The position numbers and the translations under genes were made by a program. Below the pieces are notes generated by a model that saw only the letters and a list, made by a program, of their open reading frames with translations, made no database searches and was not told the DNA's origin. A stretch of DNA of 64,000 nucleotides from Gemmatimonadota bacterium (lineage in GTDB: Bacteria > Gemmatimonadota > Gemmatimonadetes > Longimicrobiales > Gaopeijiaceae): positions 62,001-126,000 of the forward strand of contig JAJDYN010000029.1 in NCBI GenBank assembly GCA_022825135.1, in the 5' to 3' direction. This document shows, piece after piece, positions 36,899 to 50,217 of the stretch. Position 1 is the first letter of the stretch. Each line of letters opens with the position of its first letter.

Positions 36899-37764
36899 GC
36901 GACCCAGACCGTCATTTCACCATCCTTCACGGCTCGGACCTGCACTTCGGCCGACCGCACGCGCCTGCGGCAGCCACGGACTTCCTCACGCTGGCGCACT
37001 CCGTCTCGCCCGACCTGATCGCGCTCTCGGGGGACTTTACGCAGCGTGCCAAGAACCGCGAGTACGCGGCCGCGGCCGCGTACCTGAAGCGCCTTCCACA
37101 GGTCCCTATAGTGGTCACGCCCGGCAACCACGACGTACCCCTGTACCGCCTCTGGGAGCGCGCCTCCGCCCCTTTCCGCAACTACCGGCGCTGGATCGCG
37201 GACGAACTCGACAGCGCACACGACCTCGGCGGGGCGGTCGTGGTCGCGCTCAACACCACCACACCCGACCGCACCATCGTAAACGGCAACGTGGCCGACG
37301 AGCAGCTGGAACGCGCGGCGGCGGCGTTCGCCCGGGCGGGAAACGGAGGTCTGCGCGCGCTGGTGGTGCATCACGCACTGGTCGGAGCGCCCGGCGGGGA
37401 TCACATCGCGGCCCTCCCCCGCGCCCGCCACATCGTGGACCGGCTGGCCGGGATGGGCGTGGAGCTGGTGCTCTTCGGCCACCTTCATCGCGCCTTCATC
37501 TCGGTGGGCGTCCCGAACGGACCGGGGGAGGCGGACTCGCCCGTACTGCTGGTTTGCAGCGGCACCACGGCTTCCGACAGGGGGCGCGGGAGAGAGAAGG
37601 GCAAGAACAGCTGCAACCTGGTGCGCGTGACGAAGGACAGGATCGCGGTGACCCGGTATCTGCGCTCTGCCTCGGCGGACGGCTTCCAGCCGGCCGCGCG
37701 CGAGACCTTCCCCCGCCGCGACTTTGCGCACCCACCACCGCCAGGTACCGCGAGCAGCGCGTGA
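36895..37764 (+). CDS. Calcineurin-like metallophosphoesterase
   Basis: The 289-residue cytosolic-looking phosphoesterase has all metal motifs: SDLHFG (Asp15, His17), GDFTQ (Asp47), GNHD (Asn78, His79), VVHHALV and GHLH. The fold resembles CpdA/Icc-type and lipid-pathway (LpxH-like) enzymes, and the substrate cannot be assigned. The location between lgt and the Omp85 gene could hint at envelope lipid metabolism (inference only). The GTG start overlaps lgt. Confidence 0.85.
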   Translation: MSDPDRHFTILHGSDLHFGRPHAPAAATDFLTLAHSVSPDLIALSGDFTQRAKNREYAAAAAYLKRLPQVPIVVTPGNHDVPLYRLWERASAPFRNYRRWIADELDSAHDLGGAVVVALNTTTPDRTIVNGNVADEQLERAAAAFARAGNGGLRALVVHHALVGAPGGDHIAALPRARHIVDRLAGMGVELVLFGHLHRAFISVGVPNGPGEADSPVLLVCSGTTASDRGRGREKGKNSCNLVRVTKDRIAVTRYLRSASADGFQPAARETFPRRDFAHPPPPGTASSA

Positions 37765-40049
37765 CTGGCAGCCCGTGGATGAACCTGCGCAAGCAACGAG
37801 AGCGGCGAGGCGCCGGGCCGGGGCGTTGCCCGGCGGGCACCCGGACGGTCCTTGCGCTCCTGCCCGCCCTGCTTGCGACCGCCGTTCCCGCGGCGGCGTT
37901 CCAGGGCCAGCTGGCGGAGGTGACAACGCTTCGCTTCGAGGGCAACGACGTCTTCTCCGACCGCGCGCTGGGCGCTTCCATCATGACGCGGTCGACGGAC
38001 TGCCGGCACTGGCTGCTCTCCGTCTTCTGCTGGTCGGGGAGTTCGTTCGCCATCGACGAGCATTTCCTGGGTCCGCGCGAATTCGAACGCGACGTGGTGC
38101 GCCTGCGGCTCTTCTACTACCGGCACGGATACCGGGAGGCGCTCATCGCACCGACCCTCGACCGGAACGGGGACGGGGTTCGCATCACGTTTCACATCGA
38201 CGAAGGAAGGCCGGTGCTGATCGATTCCCTGGCCTTCAACGGGCTCGATCCGCCGGGCGACCTGGATCTCCTCGACGATCTGCCGGTGGGCGCGGGAGAT
38301 CCGCTCGACCAGATGGCACTGGGGGCAGCCCGTGATTCACTCACCATTCGGTTGCGCAACGCCGGGTACGCCCATGCCGAAGTCCTGCTCGACATCCTGA
38401 TTCCGGCCGCGCAGCCGTACCGCGCGCGGGTCAACTTCGATGTCTTCAAGGGAGCTCCGGCACGCTTCGGAGCCATCTCCATCGAGGGAAACGAAAGGGT
38501 GGATCGGGGCGTCATACTGGGCATGATTCCCTTCCGCGAAGGCAGCACCTACGACGCCGATCTCGTTTTCGAGGCCCGGCGCAACCTCTACGGCATGGAG
38601 GTCTTCAGCAATGTCGCGGTAACGGAGGAACTGGACGCGCAGCCGGACAGCGTAATCCCCGTATCGGTCACGGTCGTCGAGGGCGACATTCACCGATATC
38701 GTGCGGGAGGCGGCTGGAGCACGGCCGACTGCGTCAACGCCGAGGCCAGCTGGACCAGCCGGAACTTCTCCGGGGGCGGACGCCGCCTGCAGTTCCTCGG
38801 ACGGCTCTCGAACATCCTGAACGCCCCGCTCAATTCCACGCTCTGCCGCGATGCCGGCACCGGTGCGTACGGGCGCTACAACTGGTCGCTATCGGCCCAG
38901 TTCTCCCAGCCCCGCCTGTTCTCGCTGCGCACCACCTTCGCCGCCAACCTGTTCTGGGAGCGACAGAGTCTGCCCGACCTCTTTGTCCGCCAGAGCCTGG
39001 GCGTCGATCTTTCCGTCACCCGGGGAGGCGCGCAGGGACGTGCGCAGACGATCTTCTTCCAGCCGACGGCGGGGAAGCTGGACGCGGCGGACATCTTCTT
39101 CTGCTCCAGCTTCCTGGTATGCGACTTCGAGGGCATCGACGTGCTGCAGCGCAGCAACTGGCTCTCGCCCGTGGGCATCCGCCTCGCGCACGAGGAGATC
39201 GGACAGGGCACCGGTTCCGCCGCGAGATACTCGCTGATCGCCGAAATCGAGCACGCTTCCCGCCTGACCGGATCCGACTTCGCCTACAACCTGGCCGTGG
39301 GCGAGGCATCCGGAAGCCGTGAATTCCTGGAAGGCTGGGTCGTGGCCGGGCGGATACGGGGGGGTCGGCTCCGCGCCGGAGGATTTGGAGCGCTGGGCCG
39401 GGAAGTCGGCTCCGAGATCGCGCACCCTCAGAAGCGGTTCTATTCGGGGGGCGCCACCTCGGTGCGCGGCTTCGCCCACAATCAGTTGGGCCCGCGCGTG
39501 CTGTTCGTGGACGTGGAAACGTTGCTGGCTCCTGGAGACGGCGGCCCGGCGCCGTGTACCGCGGACCAGATCATCGACTTCACCTGCGATCCGCGCACCC
39601 TTGGTGACGACCGCTTTACGTCCAATCCCACCGGAGGCAGCCGGCTGCTCGAGGGCAACGTCGAGGTGCGCTTTCCGCTCAGCTCCGCAGACTGGCAGGG
39701 AACCCTGTTTCTCGACTTCGGTCAGGTCTGGTCCGACGACAGGTCCCGGGATCTCGCGCGCCTCGAATGGGCCCCGGGGATGGGTGTCCGTTACTTCACC
39801 GCCATCGGTCCTCTGCGACTGGACGTGGCGTACCGGCTGAGCGGGGGCGAGGAACAACGCGTCCTGACCTCGGGGATCCGGCCCTACCATTCCGCCACCG
39901 ATCACGACGAGGCGAGGCTGGCCGCCGCCCCCGACTTCGTTCGCTCGGGCCGGCTCGAGATCCTCCCGCACCCGGTGCTGTACGGCGAATCCGCGGACTG
40001 GTCGCTGAGCCGGCTTCAGCTCCATCTCTCCCTGGGACAGGTCTTCTGA
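37761..40049 (+). CDS. Omp85-family outer-membrane protein (BamA/TamA-like)
   Basis: The protein is about 762 residues: signal peptide (RTVLALLPALLATAVPAAA), three POTRA-type domains (VTTLRFEGNDVFSDRAL; a second starting LIDSLAFNGL; a third starting FGAISIEGNERVDRG) and a C-terminal 16-strand barrel with the lid-lock motif SVRGFAHNQLGPR, ending in an aromatic Phe. Three POTRAs and the adjacent tamB suggest a TamA role. The mature protein carries eight cysteines (TDC, FCW, ADC, TLC, FFC, LVC, PCT, FTC), unusual for a barrel. The start is GTG 37761 (GTGA overlap) or ATG 37779. Confidence 0.88.
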   Translation: MTGSPWMNLRKQRERRGAGPGRCPAGTRTVLALLPALLATAVPAAAFQGQLAEVTTLRFEGNDVFSDRALGASIMTRSTDCRHWLLSVFCWSGSSFAIDEHFLGPREFERDVVRLRLFYYRHGYREALIAPTLDRNGDGVRITFHIDEGRPVLIDSLAFNGLDPPGDLDLLDDLPVGAGDPLDQMALGAARDSLTIRLRNAGYAHAEVLLDILIPAAQPYRARVNFDVFKGAPARFGAISIEGNERVDRGVILGMIPFREGSTYDADLVFEARRNLYGMEVFSNVAVTEELDAQPDSVIPVSVTVVEGDIHRYRAGGGWSTADCVNAEASWTSRNFSGGGRRLQFLGRLSNILNAPLNSTLCRDAGTGAYGRYNWSLSAQFSQPRLFSLRTTFAANLFWERQSLPDLFVRQSLGVDLSVTRGGAQGRAQTIFFQPTAGKLDAADIFFCSSFLVCDFEGIDVLQRSNWLSPVGIRLAHEEIGQGTGSAARYSLIAEIEHASRLTGSDFAYNLAVGEASGSREFLEGWVVAGRIRGGRLRAGGFGALGREVGSEIAHPQKRFYSGGATSVRGFAHNQLGPRVLFVDVETLLAPGDGGPAPCTADQIIDFTCDPRTLGDDRFTSNPTGGSRLLEGNVEVRFPLSSADWQGTLFLDFGQVWSDDRSRDLARLEWAPGMGVRYFTAIGPLRLDVAYRLSGGEEQRVLTSGIRPYHSATDHDEARLAAAPDFVRSGRLEILPHPVLYGESADWSLSRLQLHLSLGQVF

Positions 40050-43000
40050 TGTCCGGTACAGGGCCCCGGGAGGAAACCGGAACGGGATCCAGCCCCCGGC
40101 GCGCCCGCGGCGGACGGTTTCTGCTGATCGGAGGGCTTTCGCTGGCCGCGCTCCTGTGTGCGGCCACGGCGGCGCTGGTGTACACCCGGGCGGGCCAGCG
40201 CGTCGTACTGGAAGAAGTCCTCCGCCGGGCGTCGGCGCGGCTGAGCGCGGACATCGCGGTCTCGGGAATCCGCTCCGCCAACCTGCTCGCCGGGGCCACG
40301 CTGTCCGGCATCGCCATCGCGGAGGCGGGACGCCCCGCCTCGTTCCGCGCGGACTCGATCCGGGTTCGCTATTCACTCCGGAGCCTGTTCGGGGGGGAGC
40401 CCGCCTTCGCCGGACTGGAGCTGTGGAATCCCGTAGTGACGGTCGAGCGGGGCCCCGGGGAGGACGAGTCGAATTGGGGCCGCATCCTGGCGGATCCCCG
40501 GGAAGCAGCAGCCGCGCTCAACCTCCAGTCGGGGTCGGAGGACGAGGAACCCGGCCTGGTCCTGCGCGACATTTCGGTGTTCGACGGCGACGTCATCGTG
40601 CGGGTGGGGACGGACCCGCCTCCCGGAAGCACGGGGGGTGTGCCGGCTGCGGGCGGCGACGGCTTCCTGCCTGAACTGCGCTTCAGCCGAATCCGCGGAC
40701 GGCTGCGGGAGGCGGAATTCGGGGCGGAGCAGACCGGTTTCGACGTGTTCGCGCTGGCCCTGGAGGCGAGCATGACCGAAAAACCGTTCGAGTTGGCCGA
40801 CTATCGCGGGCAGATCCTCGTGGGACGGGACGGACTCTCCTTCGACGCCGAACGCCTCTGGCTCCCGGAGACCGAAATGTCGGGACGCGGCGCGGTCGCC
40901 TGGGACGGGGACCTGCGCGTCAACGCGAGCCTGAGCGCTCCGGTTGCGGCGCTCGAGGACATCCAATGGCTGGTTCCGGGACTGCCCCCGGCCCGGGGGT
41001 CGCTGGAACTGGACCTCGGCCTCAGGCCGGGGTTGACGTCGCTCGACTTCTCCTCCCTCGATCTCGGCACCGCCGACGGGGGACTCGAGGGTCGCCTCGC
41101 CCTGACCCTCACGGCGGACTCCATTCTCCTGGACGGCGACCTCGGCCTGCGGGAGCTGCGTGCCGCCGCGTTCGATCCCTGGCTGACCTCGCCGTTCCCC
41201 TGGCCGGGTGCGCTCACCGGCGGCCTGCGCATGCGGGGCAGGCCGGAGGACCTGGAGGTTTCGGGCGACCTAGAGACGGTCGCGACCGCCCCCGGCGCCT
41301 CTTCCCGGTTCCGGTTCGGGGGTCGGGTGCACGTCGGCCCTGATCCGGGCGTGACCGGCTTTTCCCTCACATCGATGCCATTCCAGTACAGCCTGCTGGG
41401 CGAAATGGACGCGCGCGCCGACATCGGAGGCTCGGGTTCACTCCTCATCGAGGCTGGAGGACGCCTGTCAGAGGGAATCGACTTCGTCGCGTCGGCGGCG
41501 CATGCGGCTGGGGGGCTCCCGGAGTCGGCCGTCACCGTCAGCGGCACGGTCGGACGCAGGGACGGCGCAACCTTCGTGGACCTGTCCGGCGACCTCCGGC
41601 CCCTGTCGTTCACCGCGCTGGGAGCGTACTTCCCGTCCCTGCCGCTGACCGGCGAGGTCACCGGGGGCGTGAGCGCCCGCGGGCCCCTCGCCGACCTGAC
41701 GGTCGCGGTCGACCTCGAGACCCCGGCGGGGCCTCTCGCCATGAACGCGCGCCTCGATGCGAACGACATCGGCCGCAGCTACCGGGCCGAGACGGAGGTG
41801 CGCAACTTCCACCTTTCGCGCATCGTGCCCGAACTTCCGGAACCCACGATCGTGACCGGCGGCGTGTTCGTGGACGGGCGCGGACTCCAGCCCGACTCGG
41901 TCGTAGCCGACGTGCGGGTTCACATCACTTCCGCCGTGGTCGGGGTGGTTGCCGTGGACTCGGCCAGGTCCGCGTTTGGCCTGGAAGCGGGCGCGGCCAC
42001 CCTGGACACCCTGCACGCCGTGACCAGCCTGGGCACTCTGGACGCATCCGGAGACCTGGGTCTCGCGGAGGGTCTGGAGCCCGGCGAGGTCCGCGTCGCC
42101 TTTGCCAGCGAATCGCTGGATGGCCTGCGGCCGTTCTTCATGGCCGGCCCGATCATCGCGGCCGACACATTGTCGCGCCTGGAGATCGAGTTGCTGCGCC
42201 TCGAGGGGATCGATCCCGACACCCTTCCCCTGCTGAGAGATGTCGAAGTCGATGGGCGCGTGTCCGGCGAAGCCACCCTGCGCGGCGCGGTCGACCGGTT
42301 CGCGGCAGCGGGTGTGGTCACCATCGAAGGCTTTCGCTTTCGCGACAACGCGATCAGCCAGGCGGAACTGGACCTTCGGGTCGATGGCCTGCCGGGAACC
42401 GACGGGCGGCTCACCGCCTCCATCCTTGCCGGCTCCTTTGCGGTCGAAGGCAGAGATTTCGCCTCCGCCGCCATCGACCTGAACCTTTCCCGATCCGAGG
42501 GCCGGCTGCGCGCCGACCTGCAGCGCTCGGACGAAGGGAGCTACCAGGCGCGCGCCACCTACCAGGCGGACGCGACCAGCGGAGTACTCCACCTCGACGA
42601 GCTCACCACCCGCTTCGCCGGCGGCCGCTGGAATCTCGGCGGGCCGGCACGCCTCCTGTGGGATAGCGACCGTTTCGTGGTCGACGACTTCAGCTTCACG
42701 CGTCCCGGCGTGGGCGGAATGAGGATCGAAGCCGACGGTGTCATCCCGCGCGGCGCCGGCCCGGCGGACTTCGCGCTGGTGGTGCGCACCCTCCCGCTGG
42801 AGCGCCTGACCCACGTGGCGCAGCTGACCGGCCTGGAGGAAGGGAACCTTCGCGGAGTGGTAAGCCTCGACCTGACGGTATCCCGAACCGGGGACGATCC
42901 CGGAATGGAGGCTTCCTTCCAGGCCGACGGCCTGGGATACGGCAACGTGGACCTCACCCGGGTAGCGGGCGAACTCGAGTACCTCGACCGCCGGGTCACC

Positions 43001-44556
43001 GGTGACGTCGAGGCGTGGAGCCAGGAGGCACAGGTCCTGTCCGCCCGGGGCGCCCTGGCCGCGGCGCTGGAACTCCGGCGGGTGCCCGTACGCTTCCCCG
43101 ACGAGCCGATGGACATCGCCGTCGCCGCACGGGAGTTCCCGCTTGCGGTCGTGTCGCGCGTCGTTCCCGGCCTCGAGGACGTCGAGGGCCTGGTCGATGG
43201 AGAACTGCGCCTCACCGGTCCCCCGGCAAACATGCGCACGAACGGTGAACTGTCTCTGATCGGAGGCGCCCTCGCACTGCCGGAACTGGGGGTCCGGTAC
43301 ACGGATGTGGAAGCCGTTCTCGGGTTCACCGAGGACGCGCGCGCCACCCTCTCGGCCAGTCTGCGCTCCGGTGGTCCCGCCCGGGTGAACGGGTCGCTGC
43401 ACCTGCGCCCCCTGCGCGACCCGGCCCTCGACCTCGCCATCGACGGAACCAGCTTCAGGGCCGCCAACCGCTACGACATCGAGGGGGTGGTCAGCGGGCA
43501 GCTGCGCCTGAACGGAAACTATCGCAGCCCGGTCGTGCAGGGGGCCCTGGATGTCGAACAGGGCACCCTCTACCTGGACGAGTTCGCGCGCTATCAGACC
43601 ATCGTGGACCTGGCGGACACCACCTTCTTCGCCGCCGTGGACACCACCCTGGCCGGGGTGCTGCCCATCATCGAGGCCGGACAGAATCCCTTCCTCGACA
43701 ACCTGGTCGCGGACATCGAGTTGAGCGTGGAGAGCGACAGCTGGCTGCGCAGCCGCCAGATCGACATGGAGATCGACGGCGATCTGGAGCTGGAGTACGA
43801 CCGCGGGGCACGCCGCTTCGTGGCGGTCGGGGAGCTCGCGGCCATCCGGGGATCCTACAACTACTTCGGCCGCCGCTTCGTGGTGCAGCAGGGAACCCTC
43901 GAGTTCATCGGCATTCCCGGCGTAAACCCGAATCTGGACATCCAGGCGATCGCCCGCCTGCGTGCCGGTGACAGCCCCCTCAACGTGATCGCCAACGTGG
44001 GCGGCACCCTGGTGGCTCCTTCGGTGTCGCTTACGAGCGACGCGGCCGCGCCCATCGAGGAACCGGAACTGATCAGCTACCTGGTGTTCGGCCGGCCCCC
44101 GGCGCTGCTGGGCGCCGGCGAGTCGTCGCTGCTGGGCGGGGCGATCATCACCGATGGGCTTTCGCTCGGCCTGGGCCGGCTGGCGGACGAGTTCCAGGAG
44201 GCCGTCGCGCAGGAGATCGGTTTCGTGGACTATTTCGCCATTTCCAACCAGCGGGCCACGCAGCGCCTTGGCCCCAATCCCAGCCTGCTGGGTACCCTCG
44301 CCTCCACACAGATAGAGTTCGGCCGCTACCTGTGGGACGATGTATTCCTGTCCGTCGACCTGGCTCCGGTCGGGACCACCACCCAGACGCGCACCCGCAT
44401 CCCCAACGCGCGTCTGGAGTGGCGCTTCGCCGATCTGTGGGGCTTCGAGAGCTTCGCCGAGGATCCGCTCCTGCGCCGCGGCGTGCTCGGGGTCCAGCGG
44501 AGCGGCCCAACCTACGCGCATTCGCTGGGGCTGTTCATCTATCGCGAGTGGGGCCG

Positions 44557-44560
<4 letters not shown>
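40049..44560 (+). CDS. tamB: TamB-family translocation/assembly module protein
   Basis: The 1503-residue protein has one N-terminal membrane helix (about 24-45), a long run of beta-strand repeats typical of the lipid-channel (AsmA/TamB/VPS13-like) superfamily and a conserved C-terminal TamB/DUF490 domain from about residue 1150 ([24 protein letters not shown], then a beta signal ending YREWGR). Such proteins bridge inner and outer membranes and move phospholipids and/or aid barrel assembly. It overlaps the Omp85 gene (TGATG) and uvrA (ATGA). The antisense 1017-codon frame is a shadow. Confidence 0.92.
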
Positions 44561-47448
<2,888 letters not shown>

Positions 47449-47696
47449 GCAGCAGCCGCGGACGCAAACCGGCCGCAGCATTCGAGCGGATCCGCCCACG
47501 GACCGCCACGCCAGGCCTTGCGATCCGTCCCGGGAAACCGGCCTCGGCCCGTTCGCGTCTTCTTTTTTTGTTAGGTTATGCCATCGGATGACGCGACATC
47601 CCGGTCCAACGCGGCCGGCGGCGCCCATCCGGCCAACAGGCTGACACCAGGAGCGCGCAGGGCCACCTGCCCCCGCCCCGGAAACGGAGTGAAGTC
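47449..47696. other. Intergenic stretch after uvrA
   Basis: About 250 nt without a gene. It contains a CCGG-GAAA-CCGG mini-hairpin (47530-47541) and a T7 run (47563-47569) that starts 22 nt after it. The gap is too large for a standard intrinsic terminator, but transcription may end or restart here, since ybjN-pspA begins a new unit. Confidence 0.3.
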
Positions 47697-48116
47697 ATGG
47701 TAAGTCGAGAGGATGTCGAGGGCTTCCTGATCCGCATGGATCTGGACTATGAAGAGGTAGACGAGGGCATGTTCCTCGCACACGGCGACAATGGAGGCGC
47801 CGGCGTGGTGGTCCACCACTCGGATCCCGTGCTGGTGCTGCGCCTCAAGATGATGGATCTTCCGGCAGAGCCGGAGGACGAACTCACCGGGCTGTACCGC
47901 ACGCTGCTGGAACTCAACGCGACCGACATCGTGCACGGCGCCTACGGAATCGAGGAGGGAGAGCTGATTCTCACCGACACCCTCGAACTGGAGAACCTGG
48001 ACTTCACCGAACTGCAGGCCTCGATCGAGAGCCTTCAGCTCGCGGCGTCGAGTCACATGGGCAGGATCCGCGAGCTTGCGCAGGCGAGCAGCGCACCGCA
48101 GGCGATGGAGGGCTGA
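47697..48116 (+). CDS. YbjN-domain protein
   Basis: The 139-residue acidic cytosolic protein has an alpha/beta layout like YbjN/type III-secretion-chaperone-fold proteins (MVSREDVEGFLIRMDLDYEEV, FLAHGDNGGAGVVVHHSD, LYRTLLELNATDIVHGAYGI). Such proteins are linked to stress responses without a firm biochemical role. It lies 4 nt before pspA, so a membrane-stress connection is reasonable. About 250 nt separate it from uvrA, so it probably has its own promoter. Confidence 0.72.
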   Translation: MVSREDVEGFLIRMDLDYEEVDEGMFLAHGDNGGAGVVVHHSDPVLVLRLKMMDLPAEPEDELTGLYRTLLELNATDIVHGAYGIEEGELILTDTLELENLDFTELQASIESLQLAASSHMGRIRELAQASSAPQAMEG

Positions 48117-48120
48117 ACTC

Positions 48121-48984
48121 ATGGGAATCTTCCAGAAGCTGTCGACGCTCATCAAGTCGAACATCAACGACCTGATCGCGAAGGCGGAAAACCCGGAGAA
48201 GATGCTCAACCAGATCATCCTCGACATGCGGGACCAGCTCGCCAAGGCGAAGCGCGATGTCGCGGGGGCGATCGCGGACGAGCGCAAGCTCGGAGCCCAG
48301 CTCGATGCCGAGGTCAAGCAGGCCCGGGCGTGGCAGAAGCGCGCCGAGCTGGCCGTGAGGGAGGGCCGTGACGACCTCGCCATGCAGGCTCTGACCCGGC
48401 AGCAGGAACACACCCAGCGCGCAGGGGCGCTGGAGCAGACCTGGCGCGCGCAGAAGGAAGAGACAGAGAAGCTCAAGGCGTCGCTCCGGACGCTGAACGA
48501 CAAGATCGAGGAGGCGAAGCGCAAGCGGAACCTCCTGATCGCGAAGCAGAAGCGGGCTCAGGCGCAGAAGCGCATTCACGCCACCATGTCCGGCCTCTCG
48601 GACCAGTCGGCGTTCGATGCGTTCAACCGCATGGCGGCCAAGATCGAAGAAGAGGAACGCCAGAGCCTCGCTCAGGCCGAAGTCACCGAGGCGCTGACCG
48701 GAGATTCGCTCGAGGATGAGTTCCTGAGGCTGGAATCGGGCGGCGAGGGTGCCGCGCTGGACGACCGTCTGCTGGCCCTCAAGGCACAGATGGGGCTGCT
48801 CCCGGGCGGAGCGCCGGAGGCTCCCCGGCAGCTGACCGCCGGTGAAGGGTCCAGCGACACCCCGTCCGAGGGAGAAGCGGAAGCCGAGGATGCCGAGGCC
48901 GGGTCTTCCGCTCCGGTCGCGCCGATACAGGAAGCGCAGCTCCTCGAGGAGTTCGAGCGGCTGGGCAGAAACGACGGGTCGTGA
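48121..48984 (+). CDS. pspA: PspA/IM30 family (ESCRT-III-like) protein
   Basis: The 287-residue protein starts MGIFQKLSTLIKSNINDLIAKAENPEKML, the amphipathic helix and first helix of PspA/Vipp1, which bind and remodel stressed inner membranes. Long coiled-coil helices follow to about residue 190 (AKRDVAGAIADERKLGAQLD, KRAQAQKRIHATMSG). The last 60 residues are an acidic low-complexity linker and a short C-terminal helix (EAQLLEEFERLGR). There is no pspF/BC. YbjN upstream is the only companion. Confidence 0.93.
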   Translation: MGIFQKLSTLIKSNINDLIAKAENPEKMLNQIILDMRDQLAKAKRDVAGAIADERKLGAQLDAEVKQARAWQKRAELAVREGRDDLAMQALTRQQEHTQRAGALEQTWRAQKEETEKLKASLRTLNDKIEEAKRKRNLLIAKQKRAQAQKRIHATMSGLSDQSAFDAFNRMAAKIEEEERQSLAQAEVTEALTGDSLEDEFLRLESGGEGAALDDRLLALKAQMGLLPGGAPEAPRQLTAGEGSSDTPSEGEAEAEDAEAGSSAPVAPIQEAQLLEEFERLGRNDGS

Positions 48985-48985
48985 C

Positions 48986-49837
48986 GTGGACACCGTCTAT
49001 CTGAACGGCGAGTACCTGCCGAGGGACGAGGCCCGCGTAGCCGCGGACGACCGCGGCTTTCTCCTGTCCGACGGCATCTACGAGGTCACGCCCGCGTACG
49101 GGGGACGCTTCTTTCGCGGGGATCGCCACCTGGCGCGCATGGCGCGTGGCCTGGCGGCGCTGCGCATCGAGTACGACACCGGACAGCTGCCCGCCGTCAA
49201 GCAACGGCTGCTGGAAGTGAACGGCCTCGCCGACGCCGACTTCGCCTACGTCTACATGCAGGTGACGCGGGGCACGGCTCCCCGCACCCACTACTTCCCG
49301 GCGCACGCCGTGCGGCCCACCGTGTACGCGTATGCACGTCCGCACCAGCGGCCTTCCAGCGAGACCTGGGAGCGAGGCTACCGGGCCATCACCGCGCCGG
49401 ACCGGCGCTGGGCCAGGGTCGACATCAAGAGCATCGCCCTCCTGCCCAATGTGCTGGCCATGCAGGCGGCCGTGGACGCCGGAGTCGACGACGTCATCCT
49501 GGTGCGGGACGGGGTCGCCATCGAGGGAGCGCACAGCAATTTCTTCGCGGTGAGCGGCGGCGCGCTGGTGACCCACCCGGCCACCCACCAGATCCTGCAC
49601 GGCATCACCCGTGAGTACGTGCTCGAGCTGGCGGCCGGACTGGGAATCCCGGTCGAGCTGCGCCCCTTCGCGGTGGAGGAACTTGCATCCGCGAGCGAGG
49701 CGTTCCTCACGGGCACGACCACGGAGGTTCATCCCATCGTGGAGATCGACGGGCAGCCGGTCGGCGATGGAAGGGTGGGGCCGGTGGCGAGGCGGCTGTC
49801 GGACGCTTTTCGGGGGGGGCTGCCGGGCGCGGCGTAG
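48986..49837 (+). CDS. dat: D-amino-acid transaminase (class IV PLP aminotransferase)
   Basis: The 283-residue fold-type IV enzyme has the PLP lysine Lys148 in DIKSIALLPNVLA and the cofactor-binding Glu180 in VAIEGAHSNFF, plus DDRGFLLSDGIYEV and the late TGTTTEVHPI. The DIKS..LLPN pattern is typical of D-alanine transaminase rather than branched-chain (IlvE) or ADC lyase (PabC). It would supply D-Glu/D-Ala for peptidoglycan. GTG start 2 nt after pspA. Confidence 0.85.
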   Translation: MDTVYLNGEYLPRDEARVAADDRGFLLSDGIYEVTPAYGGRFFRGDRHLARMARGLAALRIEYDTGQLPAVKQRLLEVNGLADADFAYVYMQVTRGTAPRTHYFPAHAVRPTVYAYARPHQRPSSETWERGYRAITAPDRRWARVDIKSIALLPNVLAMQAAVDAGVDDVILVRDGVAIEGAHSNFFAVSGGALVTHPATHQILHGITREYVLELAAGLGIPVELRPFAVEELASASEAFLTGTTTEVHPIVEIDGQPVGDGRVGPVARRLSDAFRGGLPGAA

Positions 49838-49904
49838 GAAGAGCCCGCGACAGGGCTTGCGGGCGGAGGCGCCGCACGCCCCCGAGAGGAAGCTCCCCGT
49901 TGCG

Positions 49905-50189
49905 TCAGGGCAGAGGTTCGCCCACCGCCACCACGGCGCCTTCGGGCACCAGATGCAGGTCGTCCTCGATCAGGTGGGTGGCTTCCGCGAGCACGATGAC
50001 GATGCGCTCGGGCTCGAGCCCCTGGTCGTGCCCGGGGATCGAATGGTAGTCGTCGCTCGGCAAATGCATCACCACCCGCCCGCGCCTGAGCGAGCGGTCC
50101 GCGCAGGTGCCCACAAGACGCACGGTGGCCCACCCCGGGCGGGGGCTCCAGGCGACGTTGCGCGGCGTGTAGATTCGTTGCTCGTCCAT
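49905..50189 (-). CDS. Small protein of unknown function
   Basis: The 94-residue protein has no membrane segment. It contains TVRLVGTCADRSLRRGRVVM and HLIEDDLHLVPEGAVVAVGE, suggesting a small beta-rich domain, but I recognise no family. GGAG lies six bases before the ATG. It is on the strand opposite its neighbours, 28 nt after another minus-strand gene of unknown function. Confidence 0.55.
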   Translation of the reverse strand: MDEQRIYTPRNVAWSPRPGWATVRLVGTCADRSLRRGRVVMHLPSDDYHSIPGHDQGLEPERIVIVLAEATHLIEDDLHLVPEGAVVAVGEPLP

Positions 50190-50217
50190 TCCCGACTCCG
50201 CTGGATGCGCTGGCAGC

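Noticed and set aside
41468..44521. 1017-codon minus-strand frame opposite tamB
   Set aside because: Composition shadow of the long TamB coding sequence.
47530..47569. Rho-independent terminator after uvrA (hairpin plus T7)
   Set aside because: The stem is only 4 bp and the T-run starts 22 nt after it, so the parts do not form a normal intrinsic terminator.
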